Shown here piece after piece: positions 37,015-45,999 of a stretch of 49,326 nucleotides of DNA. Both the position numbers and the translations under genes were made by a program. The notes beneath the pieces were generated by a model. That model searched no databases and was not told where the DNA came from. It saw only the letters and a program-made list of their open reading frames with translations. The number at the start of each line of letters is the position of its first letter. The first letter of the stretch is position 1. Source of the stretch: an uncultured Prevotella sp. (GTDB lineage Bacteria; Bacteroidota; Bacteroidia; Bacteroidales; Bacteroidaceae); contig ONYL01000030.1 in NCBI GenBank assembly GCA_900322035.1, positions 1 through 49,326 on the forward strand, read 5' to 3'.

Positions 37015-37047
37015 TAAAAAACTGAGCTCCTTTGTTGGGAGTTCAGT
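37015..37047 (-). terminator. Terminator of the fkp-NUDIX-GSCFA unit
   Basis: On the minus strand ACTGAACTCCC and GGAGCTCAGT form a stem, followed by six T residues and AT. It lies about 50 bases past the GSCFA stop. Confidence 0.8.
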
Positions 37048-37098
37048 GGATGGGCAAAAGAGACCGATGGGACAGAAGATGGTTGGGGGCGTTATGCC

Positions 37099-37971
37099 TC
37101 AGCATCCCGCGGGGAGACTGTCCGGTTGCGGTGTCGACAGGGGGAAGTATCTGGATTCGAAGGCTTGCTTTCGCTGCCGTGTGGCTTCGGCAAACTGCCG
37201 GTAGGCGTCGCTGTCGGGGTGGAGCGGGCGATGACCGAGGGCCTCGCGGATGGGTGCCCATTCCTCAGCCATGCGGAGGGCCGAGGGCGAGAAATAGGCC
37301 TGCTTGAACCGCGCGTAGAGGTAGTCGGCGGTGGACTCTGAGGGATGGAGCATGTCGGGCGCATAGAAACGATAGTCGCGCAGCTCGTCGTTGACGATCT
37401 CGTAGGCAGGAAAATAGACCATCCGGTCGGAATCCTCCTCGGAGAGCAGGCGGTCGATGGCGAGCAGCAGCGCAGCCTTGCTCAGCTGGCTGGCGTGATA
37501 GCCGTATTTGCGATAGCGGATGGGGCTGACGGTGAACACGGCTCTGACGCTGCTGTTTTGGCGGCGCAGGGCGGCGACGATGGCTTCCAAGGTCTGGGCG
37601 CAGGCTTCCACGTCCAACAGCCTCTCGCGGAATTCGCTCTGCGGCCGTTTCTGGCAGTTGTCGACGACGCGGCCGGTAGCGAGTTCCTCGTAGACGTGGT
37701 TGGTGCCTAAGGTGACGATGGCCACGTCGCAGGGGGTGGCCGGTGCCGCAGGGCCGTCGCGGCGAGGGTAGGGTTGGCCCCGGAGCGTGTGGAGCACGCT
37801 GACGGGATTGTACATCACGCCGAAGGGATTGACCACGGCACGAAAGTGGTCGGCCTGGAAGCGTCGGCCGATGTGGCCGGCGAAGCAGCTGCCCACGCAG
37901 AGGATTCGGTCGGTGGGCAGTATGCGCCAGGAGGGTGACGGCACGTCGACGGGAGTTTGCCACTGCATCAT
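37099..37971 (-). CDS. GSCFA-domain protein
   Basis: The 290-residue protein has the motif that names its family: VGSCFAGHIGRRF near residue 30, a variant of the SGNH-hydrolase block I, then VTLGTNHVYE as the block with the conserved glycine and asparagine, and a late DMLHPSESTADYL with Asp and His, consistent with an SGNH-type esterase. The biological substrate is unknown. The start at 37971 overlaps the upstream NUDIX stop (ATGA). The open frame upstream to 38286 is antisense-like overlap and was left out. Confidence 0.88.
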   Translation of the reverse strand: MMQWQTPVDVPSPSWRILPTDRILCVGSCFAGHIGRRFQADHFRAVVNPFGVMYNPVSVLHTLRGQPYPRRDGPAAPATPCDVAIVTLGTNHVYEELATGRVVDNCQKRPQSEFRERLLDVEACAQTLEAIVAALRRQNSSVRAVFTVSPIRYRKYGYHASQLSKAALLLAIDRLLSEEDSDRMVYFPAYEIVNDELRDYRFYAPDMLHPSESTADYLYARFKQAYFSPSALRMAEEWAPIREALGHRPLHPDSDAYRQFAEATRQRKQAFESRYFPLSTPQPDSLPAGC

Positions 37972-38411
37972 TCCACCCCCTTCTCTTTGAGGTACAAGGC
38001 CCGCCGGAGGATTTCGGCATGGTCGAAGGCCAGCCGGGGCAGCCGGGTGAGGGGAAACCACCGCGCCGCGCGGGCATCGTCGGCCCCCACTGCCTCGGGG
38101 GAGCCTTCGACGTCGGCCCAGAAGGCGATGGAGAGCACGCGCTCGCGCGGATCGCGGTCGACGGCGGTGAAAGCGCCTATGGGGTGCAGGGTGACGACGG
38201 TGAGTCCTGTCTCCTCCTTGAGTTCCCTCCGCGCCGCGTCGTCGGCCGTCTCGTCGATATTCATAAACCCGCCCGGAAAGGCCCATTGGCCTCGGCAGGG
38301 CTCGTTGCTGCGCTCGATGAGCAGCAGACGGGTGGTGCCATCCTGGCAGTGACCGAAAACAAGACAGTCGGCCGCTACGGCAGGATGGGGATATTTATAA
38401 GTATATGTCAT
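37968..38411 (-). CDS. NUDIX hydrolase
   Basis: The 147-residue enzyme has the complete NUDIX box, beginning GFMNIDETADDAARRELKEE and ending TGL, with all glutamates present. Such enzymes split nucleoside diphosphates linked to another group, here probably ADP-ribose or a nucleotide sugar. The region upstream (AVAADCLVFG, LLLIERSNEPCRGQWAFPGG) is typical of the ADP-ribose-pyrophosphatase group. It lies 26 bases after the fkp stop and overlaps GSCFA by four bases, so the three are probably one transcript. Confidence 0.92.
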   Translation of the reverse strand: MTYTYKYPHPAVAADCLVFGHCQDGTTRLLLIERSNEPCRGQWAFPGGFMNIDETADDAARRELKEETGLTVVTLHPIGAFTAVDRDPRERVLSIAFWADVEGSPEAVGADDARAARWFPLTRLPRLAFDHAEILRRALYLKEKGVE

Positions 38412-38437
38412 TTAGTTGATGAGTCATTTTTAGTTAT

Positions 38438-41161
38438 TTAGCTTCTGCTCACCTGCAGTCCTTCGTGGCTGAGGGCCATGTCGACAAAGCGAGCCCGCGG
38501 GTTGAGCGGATGCTGACTGAGGATCCGGCGTATGCTCACGGCCGCCTGTGGGTCTTTGGCCACCATATAGAGGTAGCCGCCACCGCCGGCCCCGGGGAGC
38601 TTGTAGCCCAGGCAGAGGTCATCGATCTGGCGGGTCAGCATGGCCACGGCTTCGGGATTGGTACCACTGTCGAGGAGCTGATTCTGCCGCCATGTCTCGC
38701 GCACGAGCCGTCCCATGCGTTGAAAGTCGTTGCACTGGATGGCATCGTACATTTCCAGCGCGTGGGCCTTCATCTGGCGCAGGAGCTGAAGCTCGTCGTG
38801 CTCGTTGAGGAACATGCGGCGCACGATGTCGGCCAAGATCTTCTTGGCCGTGCGCGTGATGCCGGTGTAGTAGAGCAGGTGGCAGTCGCGGTATTCGGGC
38901 CGGGTGAAGAGATCGTCGGGGAGCCATCTTGCCTGCGGCCGCTGGTCCCATCCTGGCTCGGTATGAATGAGCTTCACGCCCGGCAGCAGTCCGCCGAACT
39001 GATCCTGCCAGCCGCCGCCCGTGGTGAGCAGCTGCTCGAGGATGAGCGTGCGGTGGCCGATCTCGGTTTTGTCCCAGCCACAGCCTAAGAAGTCGCTGAG
39101 CGTGCCCAACACGTTGGCGGCCAAGACGCTGCTCGTACCCAGTCCGGATCCCGCCGGAATGGCCGAGAGCAGCGTGATCTCGATGCCGCCGCCAAAGTCG
39201 CTCAGCTGGTCGCCGAGCGAGGCAAACCGCTCCTCGCAGAAGTCGGGAAGGAAACCGCAGAGTGCCAGTGCCGCCTTGGGAATGGAGAAGGCACTGCCCA
39301 CATGGTTGAAGTCGGCGAGCTGCTCATAGCTCGTCACCGTCTCGCTGGCCCCCAAGTCGATACTTCGGATGACGATATGGTTTTCGCGGCACGGCTTCAC
39401 GTAGGTCTGGATGGGAGGCTGGCCGTTGAGTTCTATGGCGAGGTTCACCACGTCGCCACCCTCAAGGATGCAGTGGGGCGGCGTGTCGGTCCATCCGCCG
39501 GCGATGTCGATGCGCACGGGAGAGCGCCCCCATACAATCTGGTCGTCGCACACCCTCCTGGTGGGTCTCACCTTGTGCTGCAAGGCCTGGCCCGTAATGC
39601 CCTCGGCCAAGAGGCGGAAGGCCCGGCGCTCGTCTTCGCCGGCATGAGGGTTGGCACAGAGCAGACTGCGCATCATGGCGTCGCTGATGCGCTGCATCAG
39701 GGGAGCCGAGGACGGGAGCCCGGCGGGAAGGGGAAGGCCGCCGGCGTTGAAAGCTTTAGAGGCATCCTCCAAGTCGAGCTGATAGAAGACGCTGTGGGCG
39801 TGATTGACCTGCAGGGCCAGCCAGTTGTCACGGCGATAATTCCGCCGCTGCGCTTCCAGCCGGCGGAGGTTGGCCCGAGTGGAGATCTGTTCGGCACTGA
39901 GCAGGTCGCTGTGGCTGTCGCTCCGGCCGCTCATATAATCGTCGAGACTGGTCCATGTGTCGAAAAGCGGGAAGCAAGGAGTGGTCTGTGCCTCACCGGC
40001 GAACCTATCCAAATAGCCGTATCGGCGCACCACCCAGCCTTCCTGTCCAACGGGGATGAAGTCGATGCAGTCGTCGGGGCCGAGCGTGACGGCCCAATCG
40101 TTGTCGGGGGCTCCTGTGACGATATTGTTTCTCGTCAGTTTCCATCCCGGTCCCACACAGCTGTTCTCCACCCAGACGTTCTCGTTCTCGTCGGTGAACC
40201 TGATGGCCGTGTGGGCGTTTTGCACGAAGATGCTGGGGCAGGGCTTCTGGGAATGGTGCATGATGAGGCGCTGGTCGTTGACCAGACTCTGAATGGCCAC
40301 CGTGGAGGAGAGCAGTTCGTGGGAAGTGCCGAAGTGGTAGAACTCACCACCGGGCAGAGGCTGCACAGCCACTTTCAGTCCCGCCACGAGCGGATCCTGC
40401 TGTGACGGACGCTGGCCCAAGCAGCAGCCAAACGTGCCGTAGAGATCATACTCGTTCACTCTCCCGTCGCTCATGGACCGCTCGATCAGCACCTCCACGG
40501 CTTTGTCGCTGAGCAGCCACAGGCCGATATCGGTAAGGTAGTAGTGGTCTTTGGTCAGTTGGCCTAATTGCTGAACCGAAGGCTTTTGGAGCATACATTC
40601 CATCTGGCCGGGTGTGGCCCGACGCGATACAAACACGCCGTGGTCCTTGGCTATCTCCGGCCCCAGCCAGAGTCCGAAGCAAACCACGTCGGCATCGGGG
40701 ATCGCCGGGAGCGGCTGTGTGGCCCTGATGAGCACATCGCCACTCACGACCATAGTGTGGAGGTTGGCGGGTGCCTTGTCCATGATGTGCTCGTAGAGAG
40801 GAATCTGCAGTGAGAGCAGGTCTTGTGAGAGTCGTTGCCCCCGCTCCCAACGGAATACGGGGATGGGCGTGAGGATCTTGCCGGATGGGGCGTAGGCGGG
40901 GAGCCGACGGCTCTGACCGCCGGCATGGAGCAGCAGACGGCGGTCGGACTTCAGCCATTGGCCGAATTTTTCCGGATCGGGGGAGCCCTCGCAGCCTGTG
41001 GCCTGACGATAGGCTTCGAGAAGGAGCCAGGTGGTGCCTCCACCCGAGCCCAATTTGTGGCCGACGGGGTCGTGGGTGCAAAACCAGTCATCGCGGCTCA
41101 ATCCTGTAATATCATGAAAACTTTCCACCAAATTGGGAGGAAGGGAGAGCAGTTTTTTCAT
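38438..41161 (-). CDS. fkp: Bifunctional fucokinase / L-fucose-1-phosphate guanylyltransferase
   Basis: The 907-residue protein joins the two steps that turn L-fucose into GDP-L-fucose, as in Bacteroides Fkp, which is about 950 residues long. The N-terminal half is the guanylyltransferase (KLGSGGGTTWLLLEAY near residue 40, LLLHAGGQSRRLPAYAPSGK). The C-terminal part is a GHMP kinase with IPAGSGLGTSSVLAAN near residue 668. GDP-fucose made by this salvage route decorates surface glycans and glycoproteins in Bacteroidetes. It is divergent from fucP, and both together form a fucose uptake and activation unit. A -7 box lies at 41229-41236. Confidence 0.97.
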   Translation of the reverse strand: MKKLLSLPPNLVESFHDITGLSRDDWFCTHDPVGHKLGSGGGTTWLLLEAYRQATGCEGSPDPEKFGQWLKSDRRLLLHAGGQSRRLPAYAPSGKILTPIPVFRWERGQRLSQDLLSLQIPLYEHIMDKAPANLHTMVVSGDVLIRATQPLPAIPDADVVCFGLWLGPEIAKDHGVFVSRRATPGQMECMLQKPSVQQLGQLTKDHYYLTDIGLWLLSDKAVEVLIERSMSDGRVNEYDLYGTFGCCLGQRPSQQDPLVAGLKVAVQPLPGGEFYHFGTSHELLSSTVAIQSLVNDQRLIMHHSQKPCPSIFVQNAHTAIRFTDENENVWVENSCVGPGWKLTRNNIVTGAPDNDWAVTLGPDDCIDFIPVGQEGWVVRRYGYLDRFAGEAQTTPCFPLFDTWTSLDDYMSGRSDSHSDLLSAEQISTRANLRRLEAQRRNYRRDNWLALQVNHAHSVFYQLDLEDASKAFNAGGLPLPAGLPSSAPLMQRISDAMMRSLLCANPHAGEDERRAFRLLAEGITGQALQHKVRPTRRVCDDQIVWGRSPVRIDIAGGWTDTPPHCILEGGDVVNLAIELNGQPPIQTYVKPCRENHIVIRSIDLGASETVTSYEQLADFNHVGSAFSIPKAALALCGFLPDFCEERFASLGDQLSDFGGGIEITLLSAIPAGSGLGTSSVLAANVLGTLSDFLGCGWDKTEIGHRTLILEQLLTTGGGWQDQFGGLLPGVKLIHTEPGWDQRPQARWLPDDLFTRPEYRDCHLLYYTGITRTAKKILADIVRRMFLNEHDELQLLRQMKAHALEMYDAIQCNDFQRMGRLVRETWRQNQLLDSGTNPEAVAMLTRQIDDLCLGYKLPGAGGGGYLYMVAKDPQAAVSIRRILSQHPLNPRARFVDMALSHEGLQVSRS

Positions 41162-41228
41162 CTTTATTTCGGTTTTTTGTTTCTTATCATCCGTATTCTC
41201 CCCGGCAGGGGGATAACGAAAGCATGGG

Positions 41229-41236
41229 CAAAGGTA
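41229..41236 (-). promoter_or_regulatory. -7 element for fkp
   Basis: The minus strand reads TACCTTTG 67 bases before the fkp start. Between them lies a small CCCC-GGCA-GGGG hairpin. No -33 TTTG is evident. Confidence 0.45.
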
Positions 41237-41330
41237 GTGAAAAATAAGAAAAACCGCTCAGTTCTCCGTTCTAAGTTTGCCATTCTCTCAAAAAAAAGTG
41301 GTGAATGACGGTTTATACAATACTTTTCAT

Positions 41331-41338
41331 TAATTTTG
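41331..41338 (+). promoter_or_regulatory. -7 element deciding the fucP start
   Basis: TAATTTTG lies 20 bases before the ATG at 41359. A longer in-frame start at 41305 would lie upstream of the transcript, so 41359 is preferred. Confidence 0.55.
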
Positions 41339-41358
41339 CGCTCACAAATCGAAACAAC

Positions 41359-42693
41359 ATGCAATCACCCTTATCAGAAAAACCCAAGGACGGTCTGTTC
41401 ACCGTCAATGGAGTCAATTACCTTTTGCCGTTTATCATGATCACGACGTGCTTCGCCCTTTGGGGATTTGCCAATGACGTGACGAATCCCTTGGTGCAGT
41501 CGTTCAGCAAGATCTTTCAGATTTCCAGGTTTGAGAGCAGCTTTGTTCAGGTGGCTTTCTATTTGGGATATTTTGTGATGGCCTTTCCCGCGGCCCTCTT
41601 TATCCAACGCTATTCGTTCAAGGCAGGAGTGGTGATGGGTCTCTCCCTGTATGCGGTCGGCGCCTTGGCTTTCCTCCCGGCCCGATCGACGGGCATGTTC
41701 TACGCTTTCCTGCCCGCTTATTTCATTATGACCTGTGGGCTGTCGTTTTTGGAGACCAGCTGCAATCCTTTTGTCTACTGCATGGGAAGTGAGGCGACAG
41801 CTACGCGCCGACTCAATTTCGCCCAGTCGTTTAATCCCTTGGGAGCCATCACCGGCGCTTACATAGCTCTGACTTATGTTGCCGTAGGGCTCGATCCAGC
41901 CTCCTCAGAGCAGCGCGCCTCGCTCAAGCAGTCGTCACCCGCACAGTTTGAAGCCATCAAGGCCCACGATTTAGACATTCTTGTTCAGCCCTACCTTTAT
42001 ATCGGCATCGTGATTCTTGTGTTGCTTTTGGTCATTGTCTTGACACGAATGCCCAAGGCAGGCGAGCAGGGTGAGAAGAAGAGCTTGTGGACTGCCATCC
42101 GTCAGTTGGCAGGAGAACGCAACTACCGCAATGGGGTCATCGCTCAATTTTTCTATATTGGCGCTCAAACCGTCTGCTGGGCCTACATCATGTATTATGG
42201 CCTGCACGTCTTCCACGACGTGGAAGGCATCGACGAGAAAGTGGCTCACCAAATGACGACAAATTTCTATTTGGGAGCTCTTGCGCTGTTTGCCATTGGC
42301 CGGTTTGTTTGTACTTATTTTTTGAAATATGTCAGCCCCGGTCGGCTGCTCTGCTACCTTGCCGTCGCAGCCATCGCCTTGTTGATGTCTACGATATTCG
42401 TAGGAGGTCGCATAGGACTTTGGTGTCTCGTGCTGGTCAGTGGATGCATGAGCCTGATGTTTCCCACGATTTATGGAATCGCCTTGAAAGGACTGAAAGA
42501 CAATGTGAAATTCGGTGGAGCAGGATTGGTGATGAGTATTCTCGGTGGAAGCGTCATCCCTCCTGTCCAGGCTGCCATCATGGATGTGAAAGGCGGATTC
42601 TGCGGATGGTCTTTCATCAATTTGAGTTTCTTTGTTCCCGTAGTGTGCTTCCTTGTCGTAGCGTGGTATGGCTGGCGGACTTTTAAGGGTTGA
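41359..42693 (+). CDS. fucP: L-fucose:proton symporter FucP
   Basis: The 444-residue protein is a major facilitator superfamily sugar symporter of the FucP family, with twelve membrane segments. Recognised parts are FALWGFANDVTNPLVQSFSKIF with the conserved Asn and Asp after helix 1, and GLSFLETSCNPF, with NFAQSFNPLGAI, both typical of FucP. It imports L-fucose, which the divergent fkp product activates. The substrate is inferred from both family and neighbour; related transporters also carry other sugars. Confidence 0.93.
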   Translation: MQSPLSEKPKDGLFTVNGVNYLLPFIMITTCFALWGFANDVTNPLVQSFSKIFQISRFESSFVQVAFYLGYFVMAFPAALFIQRYSFKAGVVMGLSLYAVGALAFLPARSTGMFYAFLPAYFIMTCGLSFLETSCNPFVYCMGSEATATRRLNFAQSFNPLGAITGAYIALTYVAVGLDPASSEQRASLKQSSPAQFEAIKAHDLDILVQPYLYIGIVILVLLLVIVLTRMPKAGEQGEKKSLWTAIRQLAGERNYRNGVIAQFFYIGAQTVCWAYIMYYGLHVFHDVEGIDEKVAHQMTTNFYLGALALFAIGRFVCTYFLKYVSPGRLLCYLAVAAIALLMSTIFVGGRIGLWCLVLVSGCMSLMFPTIYGIALKGLKDNVKFGGAGLVMSILGGSVIPPVQAAIMDVKGGFCGWSFINLSFFVPVVCFLVVAWYGWRTFKG

Positions 42694-42726
42694 GGCTGTT
42701 GCTGATTGCCGGGAGAAATGCGGCAA

Positions 42727-45423
42727 TCAGCAGCAGCTAAAGAATTTCGCTATGGGCTTCATGAATCTTGTGATGGCCCGGGGATGAGGCCTGCCTGTGT
42801 AGTCGTAGCTTTCGTCGCCCACGCAGACGCTAATTCGCTTGCGGGCCCGGGTGAGGGCCACGTAAAACTTGCGTGCGTCTTCCTTCAGCAACTCCGGGAT
42901 CTCACTGTTGTAGTAATTGGGATAGCGGCCGTCGATGGCGTCAAAAATGAATACGTTGTCGTATTCCAATCCCTTGGCCTTGTGCACAGTGGTCACAAAT
43001 ACCCGCTCGTCCATGGTTTTGCTGCCACAGAGGTCGGCTTCTTTCAATGTGTTGAGCTCTATTAGGTGGGCGTCGAGTTGTTCCTTCAATGAAGGAGTCT
43101 CCTTCTTGTCAATCAGATCGAACGACAGAAACCGGAGGATGTGGGGCAGATTTTCAATGGATCGGAACACACCCTCCAGTCTCATGGCCTTATACATCGA
43201 TTCCATTTCGGCCACCAAGATGGGTAGGGATCCGTTGAGGCCCTGGTTGTAGAGAATGGCGCGGTCGTGAAGAAACAGTCGTTGATACAGGCGGCGCAAG
43301 TTGCCGACATGGCGTTTCACCGTAGGATGGTCTAAGAACATCCTCTGTTGGGGGATCACTTCACGTGACTTCTGCAGGCAGTAGAGCGTAAGCGAGCAAG
43401 TGGCGAATACATCGTCATCGGCCAAGTGGGAGTTCTGGCCTTGCAGATGGAGCTCGGCAAGCAGGGTTTTCAGCTTGAATTGTTTCAGGTCGGGACGCAG
43501 CAGGCGTATCAGCTTCAAAGAGTCGAAATACACCGGGAAGAGCGTTTCCACCTGTTTGCCGTTTAGGTATCGGGCCATATTTTCGCGCAGGATGTGGTAA
43601 TCATAGTCGGCGTTGTGTCCAAGCAATACGCATCCCCGGGCATAATCAAGAAAACGGCCGATGCCCTCGGCAGGTGGAAGCAGTGGGTGGTGTTTGCGCT
43701 CTTCGATGATGGGGTTGACCACGTCGCCCAACATGTCGGGAATCTCCCGGTCGGACTGCAAGTATATACAGAAATCGCTGCCTTCGACCACCTTGCCTCC
43801 ATGTATCTTGCGGGCGGCAATCTGCAGAATGTCATCGTGGAAGATGTCGAGTCCTGTGGTCTCCGTGTCAAATACTACGATGTCTTGGGTGTCGCAGGTC
43901 TTAACGAATTCGGCAAGATAAGTACTGTCGTTATAAAGCAGCACATCACTTGGCATCATGGCGTGCGACTTGAATTCCTGAACGAAGGCCCTGCACGAAG
44001 CCGACGACTCCAAGATGCGCAATCCTCTTAGCACCCGCGTCCATGCCATAAAGTTGAGATCGTTGGCCAGTAAGTCGAAATGAGCCATGAGGCATTTCAT
44101 TTCGATGGAAGAGAAAAGGTCATCACCCGAAATCCTGAAGTGACGGATGCCCATTCTCCGCAAGGTCTCGCTCATTTGCTGCGCGTCGCTGTTGGAATTG
44201 ACGATCACCGCCATGGTCTCCTTGTCGGTGTGGCGCAGGCAGCCGGCGACCATTTGCCCGACGTCGTCAAACTCTTGTTCCAAACATTTGCTGTGGGCGA
44301 CGCGCAGCTCATCGCCCCGTCCGTTGTCGGGATCGGAAGGCAGGGGCAGCAGCTCCGGAGAAATGTCCAAAACCTTCTCGGCGTATTCGTTGAAGACGCG
44401 CAGGAGGTAGCGGGGCGACCGATGATTGACGCCCAAATGATGGATATGGCCCCGGCAACGGTCTTTCAGCTTCTCGATCATTTCCATTTTGGCTCCCATG
44501 AAAGAGAAAATGGCCTGCTGGTCATCTCCCAGATAGACCACAGTGGCCTCCTCATCGGTGAGCAGATCAACGATGCTCATCTGCAGCGGGTTGAGATCTT
44601 GCACCTCGTCGACCTGAATCCATTTGTAGCGCGGGTATGTGTGCAGACGGTCGTGGCTCAGCAGGTCGAAGGTGATGATCAGCAAGTCCTCGAAGTCGAG
44701 CAGATGATGGTCGTTCTTGTATTTTTCGTATTCGAAGGCGAGTTGCATTTTTCTCAGTGTCAGTCGGAGCTGCCGGGTGTCGGTCTGCCTGAAAGCCTCA
44801 CCGTCGAGAAGGTCTTTATAGAAATCGGCGTGACGATAGATGTCGTCGAGCGACGAGGGCGAAAACTCCATGCCCTGCGCCCGGCAGATCGTGCGCAACG
44901 ACAGGATGTCCTCCCTCGTCAACACCTCCTCATGCATGCGTATCTCACGGGCATGCCGGCAGACGACTTGATGAATGAGGTGGGAGAGCTGCATCACTTG
45001 TGAGTAGTACTTCTTTCGATGGAAATCGTGGCAGACCCGGTCCTCGTCCTCCTGCAAGAATCGGGCAATGATGGAGACCGACTCCTCATCGTCGATGATG
45101 GAGCTGTCGTTAGCTACGAGTCCGTTGGAAAACAGAAAACGAGAACAAAACCGGTGGACGTTGCCCACAAACACGGCGTCTACGTCCTCATCATCTACGA
45201 TGGCATGAATGCGTTCAAACATACCGCGCGCCGCCCGGTTGGTGAAAGTCAGGCACAGCATCTCGCTGAAGGGAACCCCCTGGCGATGCGCGCGTTTGAT
45301 TCGCTCGCTGAGGATCTGCGTTTTTCCACAGCCAGGCGACGCCAATACCAAATGGTAACCCCCTTCAGCCTTGATGACCTCCCATTGCGTGTCATCGGGA
45401 ACAAATTCTACCTGCTTCATCAT
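42727..45423 (-). CDS. UvrD-type helicase with inserted DEDDh exonuclease domain
   Basis: The 898-residue protein is a superfamily 1A helicase. Walker A ASPGCGKT is at 28-35, and other motifs follow in order: TFTNRAARGM, the VDEVQDLNPLQ Walker B and LGDDQQAIFSFMGA. A DnaQ-like exonuclease begins near residue 515 with FDTETTGLDIF, then GHNADYDYHIL and SHLADDDVFAT, so it has the DEDDh residues. The helicase then resumes with VHKAKGLEYDNV and FYVALTRARKR. The exonuclease is therefore inside helicase domain 2, not at an end. Start at 45423 follows the -7 box; the longer frame begins inside that box. Confidence 0.92.
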   Translation of the reverse strand: MMKQVEFVPDDTQWEVIKAEGGYHLVLASPGCGKTQILSERIKRAHRQGVPFSEMLCLTFTNRAARGMFERIHAIVDDEDVDAVFVGNVHRFCSRFLFSNGLVANDSSIIDDEESVSIIARFLQEDEDRVCHDFHRKKYYSQVMQLSHLIHQVVCRHAREIRMHEEVLTREDILSLRTICRAQGMEFSPSSLDDIYRHADFYKDLLDGEAFRQTDTRQLRLTLRKMQLAFEYEKYKNDHHLLDFEDLLIITFDLLSHDRLHTYPRYKWIQVDEVQDLNPLQMSIVDLLTDEEATVVYLGDDQQAIFSFMGAKMEMIEKLKDRCRGHIHHLGVNHRSPRYLLRVFNEYAEKVLDISPELLPLPSDPDNGRGDELRVAHSKCLEQEFDDVGQMVAGCLRHTDKETMAVIVNSNSDAQQMSETLRRMGIRHFRISGDDLFSSIEMKCLMAHFDLLANDLNFMAWTRVLRGLRILESSASCRAFVQEFKSHAMMPSDVLLYNDSTYLAEFVKTCDTQDIVVFDTETTGLDIFHDDILQIAARKIHGGKVVEGSDFCIYLQSDREIPDMLGDVVNPIIEERKHHPLLPPAEGIGRFLDYARGCVLLGHNADYDYHILRENMARYLNGKQVETLFPVYFDSLKLIRLLRPDLKQFKLKTLLAELHLQGQNSHLADDDVFATCSLTLYCLQKSREVIPQQRMFLDHPTVKRHVGNLRRLYQRLFLHDRAILYNQGLNGSLPILVAEMESMYKAMRLEGVFRSIENLPHILRFLSFDLIDKKETPSLKEQLDAHLIELNTLKEADLCGSKTMDERVFVTTVHKAKGLEYDNVFIFDAIDGRYPNYYNSEIPELLKEDARKFYVALTRARKRISVCVGDESYDYTGRPHPRAITRFMKPIAKFFSCC

Positions 45424-45444
45424 CTTTCGTTTTGTGTTGCTCTG

Positions 45445-45452
45445 CAAAATTA
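45445..45452 (-). promoter_or_regulatory. -7 element for the helicase gene
   Basis: The minus strand reads TAATTTTG, 21 bases before the ATG at 45423. It places the real start at 45423 or the adjacent ATG at 45420. Confidence 0.5.
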
Positions 45453-45610
45453 ATGATTTCTACCGGAAGAGAGACAACGCAAGGGAGAAAACATACATAA
45501 GGTTTCCACTTTGAGTTTTTTTTCATTGACTAAACCGAAAAGTGGGATTCGCATCACTGTCAAATACACGATCATCGCGCTGCTTGATCATCATGCAGAG
45601 GGTGTTTTTA

Positions 45611-45641
45611 TTTGGATTCTCCTATTTTTTTAGTAAGTTTG
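45611..45641 (+). promoter_or_regulatory. Perfect promoter ahead of a 25-codon frame
   Basis: TTTG at 45611-45614 and TAAGTTTG at 45634-45641 are 19 bases apart. A purine-rich GAGGAAAG precedes an ATG at 45665. Confidence 0.75.
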
Positions 45642-45664
45642 CACCCAAAAAAGAGGAAAGATCA

Positions 45665-45742
45665 ATGGAAGTATTTGCAAGTTGTTTTATATCAACTACT
45701 TGTGTGTTAAACGGTAGAAAAGTGATGACGCAGATTCTGTAA
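45665..45742 (+). CDS. Short 25-codon frame, possible remnant or leader peptide
   Basis: The frame encodes 25 residues (MEVFASCFIS, TTCVLNGRKV, MTQIL) behind a perfect promoter and a possible ribosome binding site GAGGAAAG. I recognise no family. It may be the first part of a gene whose body was lost when the island decayed, or a small peptide in its own right. The next plus-strand item is the recombinase relic. Confidence 0.3.
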   Translation: MEVFASCFISTTCVLNGRKVMTQIL

Positions 45743-45785
45743 AGGGTGCAGATGATGAAGTTTTAACGTATTTAACTTTTATAAA

Positions 45786-45911
45786 CCACAAAAGGCGGAT
45801 GTATGTGCATTTTTTTTGTGGCACACCAATATCAATACCACAGAAATTTACGGCGATGTGATGATTGAAATGAATTTGATGGTATTATCTATTTGGATGG
45901 CGCGGATGTAA
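45786..45911 (+). pseudogene. Relic of a tyrosine recombinase C-terminus
   Basis: The frame ending at the TAA 45909-45911 reads FFLWHTNINTTEIYGDV, the signature of the last catalytic block of tyrosine recombinases, normally (L)GHTNIxTTxIYxxV, with the catalytic His and Tyr. The usual Gly before His is Trp (GGG or GGC to TGG type change). There is no upstream catalytic domain in frame; a stop occurs at 45756. It is a decayed tail of an integrase, marking an old integration next to the helicase gene. Confidence 0.65.
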
Positions 45912-45999
45912 TATGTTGCGTAAAAAGCCAAAATACTACATTGATTTCATGAAAAAGACGACAAACAATGATTTTCTAGTCTCATTAATTCAAAATATT

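Larger units (their letters stand above)
36769..37098. other. Gene-free stretch between converging genes
   Basis: This 330-bp interval holds the terminator of the barrel gene (36831-36897) and the terminator of the GSCFA gene (37015-37047). Between them nothing is recognised. Confidence 0.75.
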
